Source: Merdimonas faecis (GTDB taxonomy: Bacteria; Bacillota; Clostridia; Lachnospirales; Lachnospiraceae). Taken from it: DNA of 64,000 nucleotides. The translations under genes were made by a program, and so were the position numbers. The stretch is from positions 1-64,000 of the forward strand of contig NZ_MIEH01000018.1 in NCBI RefSeq assembly GCF_001754075.1, given 5' to 3'. Below are positions 58,975-64,000 of this stretch, piece by piece. The notes under the pieces were generated by a model. That model was not told the DNA's origin. It did no database searches and saw only the letters and a list, made by a program, of their open reading frames with translations. The number at the start of each line of letters is the position of its first letter. Positions within the stretch are counted from its first letter, which is position 1.

Positions 58975-60012
58975 ATGCGGTATGAAAAATTAGGAATGTC
59001 GGAGTTGAATGTCTCAAGGATCTGTATGGGCTGTATGGGGTTTGGAGATGCTTCCAATGGACAGCATTCATGGACCATTGACGAGAAACATTCGCGCGAG
59101 ATTATCCGGCGCGGACTGGAACTTGGAGTTAACTTTTTTGACACGGCCATTGGTTATCAAGATGGTACCAGTGAACAGTATCTTGGACGGGCACTGAAAG
59201 ATTTTACCAGTCGGGATAAGGTTGTGGTCGCAACAAAATTTTTGCCCCGTACCAACGAGGAGATAGAAGCAGGCATCACCGGTCAGCAGCACATTGAGCG
59301 GATGCTGAATAAAAGCCTGGAAAATCTGGGAATGGATTATGTAGACCTATATATTTATCATATGTGGGATCACCGGACTCCGATCTATGATATCCTTGAT
59401 GGTTTAAACCGGATGGTCAAAGCCGGGAAAGTCCGCTACGTCGGCATCTCAAACTGTTTTGCCTATCAGCTGGCAAAAGCCAATGCTTTGGCAGAAAAAG
59501 AAGGATTTGCAAAATTTGTGTCCGTTCAGAGTCATTATAATCTGATCTTCCGGGAGGAAGAGAGGGAAATGGCAAAGCTGTGCGCAGAGGATCATATTGC
59601 AATGACACCTTACAGCTCTCTGGCAGGAGGAAGGCTTTCCAAACATCCGGGAGAAACATCCAAGAGACTTGAGGAAGACGATTATGCAAGGCTCAAATAT
59701 GATGCGACAGCAGGGCAGGACAATGTGATCATTCAGCGGGCAGCCGAACTGGCGGAGCGCCGCGGTGTGAGCATGACCGAGATCTCTCTTGCATGGCTGC
59801 TTACAAAGGTGACGGCTCCTGTAGTGGGTGCAACAAAGCTTTCTCATATTGAAGGAGCGGCGAAGGCAGTAGAGTTAGAATTAAGCGAAGATGAAATTCA
59901 CTATTTGGAAGAGCCGTATATTCCGCACCGTCTGGTTGGCGTGATGGCTCAAAATACAGCTGCATCTTCGGGGGAGTCCCATGTCTGGACGACAGGAAAA
60001 CAAAAAATCTAA
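58975..60012 (+). CDS. aldo/keto reductase
   Basis: The 345-residue NADPH-dependent reductase has a TIM barrel, with MGFGDA near 20, catalytic Asp and Tyr in NFFDTAIGYQDG, Lys in KVVVATKF and His in YIYHMWDH. The C-terminal cofactor region contains PVVGATKLSHIEG. ATG 58975 is 7 nt after AGAGGAG, whereas ATG 58969 is too close. The substrate is not predictable. It lies between the flavoprotein gene and a flavodoxin lipoprotein gene. Confidence 0.92.
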   Translation: MRYEKLGMSELNVSRICMGCMGFGDASNGQHSWTIDEKHSREIIRRGLELGVNFFDTAIGYQDGTSEQYLGRALKDFTSRDKVVVATKFLPRTNEEIEAGITGQQHIERMLNKSLENLGMDYVDLYIYHMWDHRTPIYDILDGLNRMVKAGKVRYVGISNCFAYQLAKANALAEKEGFAKFVSVQSHYNLIFREEEREMAKLCAEDHIAMTPYSSLAGGRLSKHPGETSKRLEEDDYARLKYDATAGQDNVIIQRAAELAERRGVSMTEISLAWLLTKVTAPVVGATKLSHIEGAAKAVELELSEDEIHYLEEPYIPHRLVGVMAQNTAASSGESHVWTTGKQKI

Positions 60013-60055
60013 ACCAGAAACCATGCAGATATTCTGCAGAAGAAAGGAGACGAGT

Positions 60056-61150
60056 ATGAAGAAAAGAGGAACAGCTTTATTACTAGCCTTGACACTTGGT
60101 ATTTGTATGGCAGGCTGTGGCGCACAGTCAGAAGAGACAGATGACAGCAGCCAGACCGCACAGACCCAGGATGACACGGATACTGGAAATTCACAGGAAG
60201 AAGAGCAGGGCAGCGCAGGCGGACAGGGAAATGTTCTTGTGGCATATTTCTCCTGGGCAGACAATGCCGTTCTCGAAGACGATGTGGATGCCGTGTCTTC
60301 GCCAAGCGTGATCCCACCCGGAAATGTTCAGCAGCTTGCAGGCTGGGTACAGGAAGAGACTGGCGGAGATCTGTTCTCTATAAAGGTGACAGATCCCTAT
60401 CCAAGTGACTGGGATGAATGTCTGGATCGTGCAAATGAAGAAGTTTCGGAAGACACAAGGCCGGAGCTTACAGAAAACGTAGAAAACCTGGATCAGTACG
60501 ATACGGTCTTTCTGGGCTATCCTAACTGGTGGTACGGCGTCCCCATGGCGCTGCTGTCTTTCCTGGAGAATAATGATCTGTCCGGCAAAGACGTATATCT
60601 CTTCTGTTCCCACGGCACGGGAGGACTTGCTGACAGCGTGGACATCATAACAGAAGCGGTGCCGGATGCAGAGATTTCAGATAATATCTTTGACTGCTAC
60701 GAGGAAGATGCATCGTCCTCCGAGGAAGTGATCCGTGAGTGGGTGCAGGAACTTGGATACAGCGGCGCCCAGAGTGAAGATGCGGTTCAGGGAAATACTC
60801 TGAACCTGCAGATAGGCGATACTGTCCTGACGGCTGAGCTTGCCGACAATTCTTCAGTGGATGCACTTCGGGAGATGCTCTCGGCCGGACCTTTAGAAAT
60901 TGATATGCAGGATTATGGTGATATGGAAAAGGTGGGAAGTCTCGGACAGGATCTGCCTGTCAATGACGAACAGATTACGACCGAGGCCGGAGATCTGATC
61001 CTGTATCAGGGAAATTCCTTTGTCATCTATTATGCACCCAATACATGGAATTTTACACGGCTTGGAAAGATCAACGGTGTGAGTGCGGAAGAACTGCAGG
61101 ATATTCTGGGTGAGGGAGATGTAACAGTCACCTTGTCCCTGGCAGAATAA
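60056..61150 (+). CDS. lipoprotein with flavodoxin and cyclophilin-like domains
   Basis: The 364-residue protein has a lipoprotein signal with lipobox CMAGC (Cys near residue 21) and an acidic Gln/Asp/Glu-rich linker. A flavodoxin-like domain follows (about 60-230): VLVAYFSWADNA, FLGYPNWWYGVPMALLSFLE and FCSHGTGG. A C-terminal cyclophilin-like beta domain (about 245-364) contains FVIYYAPNTWNFTRLGKI. Both domains would lie outside the membrane. AAAGGAGACG precedes ATG 60056. It is the last gene of the redox operon. Confidence 0.88.
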   Translation: MKKRGTALLLALTLGICMAGCGAQSEETDDSSQTAQTQDDTDTGNSQEEEQGSAGGQGNVLVAYFSWADNAVLEDDVDAVSSPSVIPPGNVQQLAGWVQEETGGDLFSIKVTDPYPSDWDECLDRANEEVSEDTRPELTENVENLDQYDTVFLGYPNWWYGVPMALLSFLENNDLSGKDVYLFCSHGTGGLADSVDIITEAVPDAEISDNIFDCYEEDASSSEEVIREWVQELGYSGAQSEDAVQGNTLNLQIGDTVLTAELADNSSVDALREMLSAGPLEIDMQDYGDMEKVGSLGQDLPVNDEQITTEAGDLILYQGNSFVIYYAPNTWNFTRLGKINGVSAEELQDILGEGDVTVTLSLAE

Positions 61151-61203
61151 GGTCTTTGAACAACAGGAAAGACGGGAGAATTAAATAAGTGGCAGGAAAC
61201 AGA

Positions 61204-61241
61204 CAGGGAGCGAAATTGGTGATTACCGATTTCGCTCCCTG
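61204..61241. terminator. bidirectional terminator between convergent genes
   Basis: A 17-pair stem (61204-61220 with 61225-61241, CAGGGAGCGAAAT type) with a 4-nt loop lies between the flavodoxin lipoprotein gene and the convergent cupin gene. There is no clear T run on either side. Confidence 0.7.
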
Positions 61242-61254
61242 AATTCGTGGCTAT

Positions 61255-61692
61255 TTACTGTAATTTAGCGTAGGTATCATCATCTACCGCTTCCAGCCAC
61301 TCATTGCTGGTTTCTGTTCCCGGAGCCTCAAAAGCGATGTGAGAGAACCAGCTGTCTGCCTTGGCTCCATGCCAGTGCTTTACTTCCGGTGGAATTACGA
61401 TGACAGTTCCCGGCTCCAGGCTTACAGGATCTTTTCCTTCTTCCTGATACCAGCCGCTTCCGGCAGTACAGATCAGAATCTGTCCGCCTCCTGTCTTTGC
61501 GTGGTGGATATGCCAGTTATTGCGGCATCCCGGCTCGAAGGTGACGTTTGCGAGTGCGATGGATCCTTCCCCCGGTTTTGTCAGCGGATTTAAATAGGAA
61601 TCACCGATAAAGTACTGGGCAAATGCAGAGTTTTCTTGTCCCATACCAAATACGTTTACTTTGTCAAATGTTTCTTTGTCTTGAATCTTCAT
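61255..61692 (-). CDS. cupin-domain protein
   Basis: The 145-residue single-domain cupin has motif 1 in WHIHHAKTGGGQILICTAGSG (metal ligands His-His, Gln/Glu position, near 59-79). Motif 2 is in PGTVIVIPPEVKHWHGAK (near 93-110). Similar small cupins occur beside carboxymuconolactone decarboxylase-like and flavodoxin genes in Clostridia. The start ATG 61692 has AGGAGG upstream on the minus strand. It follows the MerR-type gene at 62073 by 27 nt and is probably in the same transcript. Confidence 0.87.
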   Translation of the reverse strand: MKIQDKETFDKVNVFGMGQENSAFAQYFIGDSYLNPLTKPGEGSIALANVTFEPGCRNNWHIHHAKTGGGQILICTAGSGWYQEEGKDPVSLEPGTVIVIPPEVKHWHGAKADSWFSHIAFEAPGTETSNEWLEAVDDDTYAKLQ

Positions 61693-61719
61693 AATAAAAA
61701 CCTCCTGCTAAATTGTTTT

Positions 61720-62073
61720 TTAAGTTTCTTGATTTTTACGGATATTGTGGCGGAGATAATCCAGGTTACTCAGCTGTTTTTCATGGAAATGAATCTCATC
61801 CAGCAGACTTCGCCGCTTTAACTCCAGCATCTTAAGACGCTGACTTTCGCTGCATTCCTGCTCCAGAAGAAGTTTCATGTAAGTTTCAATTTCCGTATTT
61901 TCAAATCCGATATCACGCAGTGTCATGATCATGCTAAGGCGTTCCAAATCGGTATCGTCATACTGCCAGGAGCCCATTACTTTTTTGACTGCTCCGCACA
62001 ATCCCCAGCGCTCATACTCATGAAGTATTTCAAGAGGTATATGATAGCGCTCGCTTGCCTCATCAATTGTCAT
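61720..62073 (-). CDS. MerR-family transcriptional regulator
   Basis: The 117-residue protein has an N-terminal MerR winged helix (TIDEASERYHIPLEILHEYERWG, position about 2-24, then SWQYDDTDLERLSMI) and a C-terminal dimerisation helix (about 75-115). No metal-binding Cys pattern is visible, so an organic or redox signal is more likely than a metal. GAGGAGGG precedes ATG 62073. It is first in a transcript with the cupin gene and likely controls it and the convergent redox genes. Confidence 0.85.
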   Translation of the reverse strand: MTIDEASERYHIPLEILHEYERWGLCGAVKKVMGSWQYDDTDLERLSMIMTLRDIGFENTEIETYMKLLLEQECSESQRLKMLELKRRSLLDEIHFHEKQLSNLDYLRHNIRKNQET

Positions 62074-62369
62074 TTGTTCCCTCCTCTCGGAATAACATTT
62101 CGTTCACAATGGAAGAGATACTATATAAAGTATGATCGTTCTTTTGGAACAATTTCATTATAGCTTTCACAAAGACATACGTCTAATGCTTATATTAAAT
62201 CTTAATAAATGCCCGTACTGCATTTTTGGGGTTCGACAGTCTATGCCCGTGTAGCTTTTTAAGAAACACGCTGTAAGTCCAAACCTGATGGTATCTACAG
62301 AAAAACAAATCGGTTCTTCTGCAGACCTCAAAAGTATTTTATAATGACTCATATAAAGGAGAAATATGT
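62074..62369. other. intergenic region between MerR and hydrolase genes
   Basis: This 296-bp divergent region holds the MerR gene's minus-strand promoter: TTGTTC with a T/A-rich -10 about 17 bp on, near 62120-62152. It carries the imperfect repeat GTTCTTTTGGAAC (62137-62149), a possible operator. A TATAAT at 62340-62345 faces the hydrolase gene. A minus-strand open frame at 62167-62352 has no ribosome binding site and is probably not a gene. The rest shows nothing I recognise. Confidence 0.4.
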
Positions 62370-63029
62370 ATGAGTGGATTGTTGAAGCAATTAGAGAAAA
62401 AACGGAGCATAGTATTGATTCTTATGTCCCTGGCCGTTGTGCTGATGCTCTCAGGGTGCAGCGGCACGGAAGAAGAATCCCAGCCCGCCTCTTCCGGTGA
62501 AGAGGAGGCGTATACACTGGAAACAAAGGTAGAAGACGTGATCAATGATCCGGCCTTTGGAGATTATGGGAGACTGATCTTTCCGGCGGACCGGACAATA
62601 GACGACGATCTCACGCTGCAGGACGTGGGAGAGATCCTGACCTGGTATAACAATGTGAATCCTGAGCGGACAGTAGCCATTGCGAATGAGCTGAGAAAGC
62701 AGGCGGCATCCGGAGAACAGATTTTTTATGATATCTATACAGATGAGGAAAAAAGGGAAGATCCGGACAAAGAAAATACAGGTCTTTTTTTCTTCCGGGG
62801 AGATCCGGGGGCTAAGACAGCCATTGTAAATGCGGGAGGAGGATTCGTCTATGTGGCGGCTATGCATGACAGCTTCCCGCATGCCATGGAGTTATCAGAA
62901 ATGGGATATAATGCCTTTGCGCTGATCTACCGGCCGGGAGCCGATACTGCCTGCGAGGATCTGGCAAGAGCCATCGCCTTCCTTCATGAACATGCGGAGG
63001 AGCTTCAGATTGATATGGAAGACTATTGA
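62370..63029 (+). pseudogene. truncated alpha/beta-hydrolase-like lipoprotein
   Basis: The frame has an intact start (AAAGGAG 8 nt before ATG 62370) and a lipobox (VLMLSGC). It continues into the first half of an alpha/beta hydrolase, with oxyanion-type VNAGGGFVYVAAMHD and IYRPGADTACEDLARAIAF near 145-200. It stops after residue 219, just where the nucleophile elbow (GxSxG) should follow. The catalytic Ser, Asp and His region is absent, and no continuation is evident in the other frames before the terminator at 63101. It is probably a decayed gene. Confidence 0.72.
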
Positions 63030-63100
63030 TTGAACGGGCGGCCAGCTTCTGGGAAAGTAATATGGGAGAATAGAGAAGAATAGAATATAGGATTTAAAAC

Positions 63101-63136
63101 CCCGGCAGGATGAGAACTTTCCTGCCGGGATTTTTT
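63101..63136 (+). terminator. terminator after truncated hydrolase gene
   Basis: CCCGGCAGGA (63101-63110) pairs with TCCTGCCGGG (63120-63129), and TTTTTT follows. Confidence 0.93.
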
Positions 63137-63147
63137 ATGCAGCGCCC

Positions 63148-63197
63148 TTGACTTTAGTCCGAAGTCGTACTATAATCATGGTACGATTTCGGACTAA
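63148..63197 (+). promoter_or_regulatory. promoter embedded in MarR operator
   Basis: TTGACT (63148-63153) and TATAAT (63171-63176) are 17 bp apart. A large inverted repeat has arms TTAGTCCGAAGTCGTAC (63154-63170) and GTACGATTTCGGACTAA (63181-63197), matching at 16 of 17 positions. The left arm exactly fills the -35/-10 spacer and the -10 lies between the arms, so a bound dimer would block polymerase. The right arm ends at the ribosome binding site AAGGAGG. Confidence 0.9.
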
Positions 63198-63208
63198 GGA
63201 GGTTCCAG

Positions 63209-63658
63209 ATGAAAATATTTCAAGAAGAAGTGCTGCAGCAGTTTAATCATTTTTATAAAGAACTGGATGATCTTTATCATGAGATTTCCACTGCGACAGG
63301 ATTATCAGACAGTGCGTTTGACGTTATGTATGTAGTTGCCACTTTAGGGGATGGGTGTCTGCAGAGAGATATCTGCCGGGAAGCGTTCGTAAGCAAGCAG
63401 ACGGTAAACTCTTCAGTGCGGAATCTTGAAAAGAAAGGGTTTCTCCTTCTTGAGCAGCATGGGAGAGATAAGCAGATATACCTTACGGACCAGGGAAAAG
63501 AATTTTCAGAGCAGAAAATACGTCCTGTGATCCAGATGGAAAACGAAATATTTATGGATCTGGAACCGGAGGAGAGAAAAGAATTTGTCCGTCTTTTCCG
63601 AAAATATGTAGATATATTTGAAAGACATGAGAAGATATTGCTGGAGGATCTGAAATGA
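63209..63658 (+). CDS. MarR-family transcriptional regulator
   Basis: The 149-residue winged-helix regulator has helices for dimerisation at both ends. The recognition segment is DICREAFVSKQTVNSSVRNL (about 55-74) and the wing LEQHGRDKQIYLTDQGKEF. AAGGAGG lies 6 nt before ATG 63209. It overlaps the following ABC exporter gene by 4 nt (ATGA). The near-perfect palindrome over its promoter indicates autorepression together with the exporter. It is a different MarR from the one at 32620. Confidence 0.92.
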   Translation: MKIFQEEVLQQFNHFYKELDDLYHEISTATGLSDSAFDVMYVVATLGDGCLQRDICREAFVSKQTVNSSVRNLEKKGFLLLEQHGRDKQIYLTDQGKEFSEQKIRPVIQMENEIFMDLEPEERKEFVRLFRKYVDIFERHEKILLEDLK

Positions 63659-64000
63659 AACTGGTATTACGCTTTTTAAAGCCATATCGGCGGTTATGCG
63701 GACTTACCATACTCGCTATGCTCCTTGACGTGGCGGGAGGGCTGATCGTTCCCCGTCTGACCGCGGATATGATCAACATCGGTATAGAAAGCGGCAGCCT
63801 GTCCTTTATCATCCAAAAAGGGCTTGCAATGCTGGCGGCCACTCTTGCGGCAGGCGCAGGAGCGCTGCTGGGAAGCTGGCTGTGTGCGGATCTGTCGGCA
63901 AAAATAGGAAAAGATATGAGAAATGCTGTCTATGAGAAGTCGCTTACCTTTTCAGACCATGATTTTGACCAGTTTGGGACAGGCTCCATGATTACCCGTA
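63655..64000 (+). CDS. ABC exporter half-transporter, partial (runs off window)
   Basis: The first 115 codons are in the window. They encode the start of an ABC exporter TM domain: MKLVLRFLKPYRRLCGL, two TM helices (about 15-37 and 55-78) and the coupling region DFDQFGTGSMITR. The ATPase domain lies beyond base 64000. It is translationally coupled to the MarR gene. By analogy with the operon at 32.6-36.7 kb a second half-transporter may follow. Confidence 0.88.
   Translation, partial: MKLVLRFLKPYRRLCGLTILAMLLDVAGGLIVPRLTADMINIGIESGSLSFIIQKGLAMLAATLAAGAGALLGSWLCADLSAKIGKDMRNAVYEKSLTFSDHDFDQFGTGSMITR

Noticed and set aside
62167-62352. 61-codon minus-strand frame between the MerR and hydrolase genes
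   Set aside because: There is no ribosome binding site, no recognisable domain, and it overlaps the promoter area of the hydrolase gene. It could be a decayed fragment, but nothing supports that directly.

Overview
The window looks like chromosomal DNA of a spore-forming, low-to-mid GC Clostridia (Bacillota), most likely a Lachnospiraceae-type gut anaerobe. I infer this from protein-family resemblance and gene content: a GerA/SpoVAF-type spore germination gene, a SigH-type sigma factor next to rlmB and mrnC, four T-box leaders, DUF1540, MocR and DegV genes, AGGAGG-type ribosome binding sites and TTGACA/TATAAT promoters. No rRNA, CRISPR array, phage or intact insertion sequence was seen.

Layout. 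0-2.3 kb: tRNA-Val and tRNA-Met, a small membrane protein, ispF and a GNAT protein. 2.4-5.2 kb: an OmpR-type two-component system. 5.2-9.6 kb: a Cys T-box, cysE, cysS, mrnC, rlmB and sigH. 9.6-16.5 kb: tRNA-Thr, glnS, a MocR regulator, cardiolipin synthase and purA. 16.5-21.5 kb: two tail-overlapping tiny genes, a SEC-C protein, a DUF218 protein, then a Thr T-box leading a thioesterase and thrS. 21.5-25.7 kb: metA, a voltage-gated-type K+ channel and an alanine:Na+ symporter. 25.7-32.4 kb: a Trp T-box, trpXYZ, dut, a GerA/SpoVAF-type gene, degV and a B3/B4-domain protein. 32.5-36.7 kb: a MarR regulator with a heterodimeric ABC exporter. 36.8-39.7 kb: an NSS symporter and infC-rpmI-rplT, with infC starting at ATT. 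39.7-50.8 kb: a 7TM two-component system, divergent from a seven-gene FHA/PP2C/protease/kinase island. 50.8-56.5 kb: a Trp T-box with trpB2, an amidohydrolase, an MNT-HEPN pair, luxS, a histidine phosphatase and trpS. 57-63 kb: accessory redox genes among gene remains (an amino-acid ABC transporter scar and a truncated hydrolase). 63.2 kb to the end: a second MarR/ABC-exporter operon, cut by the window edge.

How the genes work together. Translation and amino-acid supply dominate. T-boxes read uncharged tRNA-Cys (cysE-cysS), tRNA-Thr (thioesterase-thrS) and tRNA-Trp (the TrpXYZ importer and, 25 kb away, a stand-alone TrpB2). The best candidate for an undescribed system is the 41.87-50.84 kb operon. 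It encodes a zinc-ribbon FHA protein, two PP2C phosphatases, a membrane-anchored trypsin-like protease with a C-terminal FHA domain, an RDD-FHA membrane protein, a Ser/Thr kinase with eight QQTGY repeats and an extracellular YARHG-like domain, and a transmembrane pseudokinase. These parts would make a complete write/erase/read phospho-signalling circuit across the membrane. A divergent 7TM histidine kinase/response regulator pair shares its promoter region. Two other unexplained signals are a family of GGGGAC...GTCCCC palindromes at gene ends (four copies) and a structured element in the predicted luxS leader.
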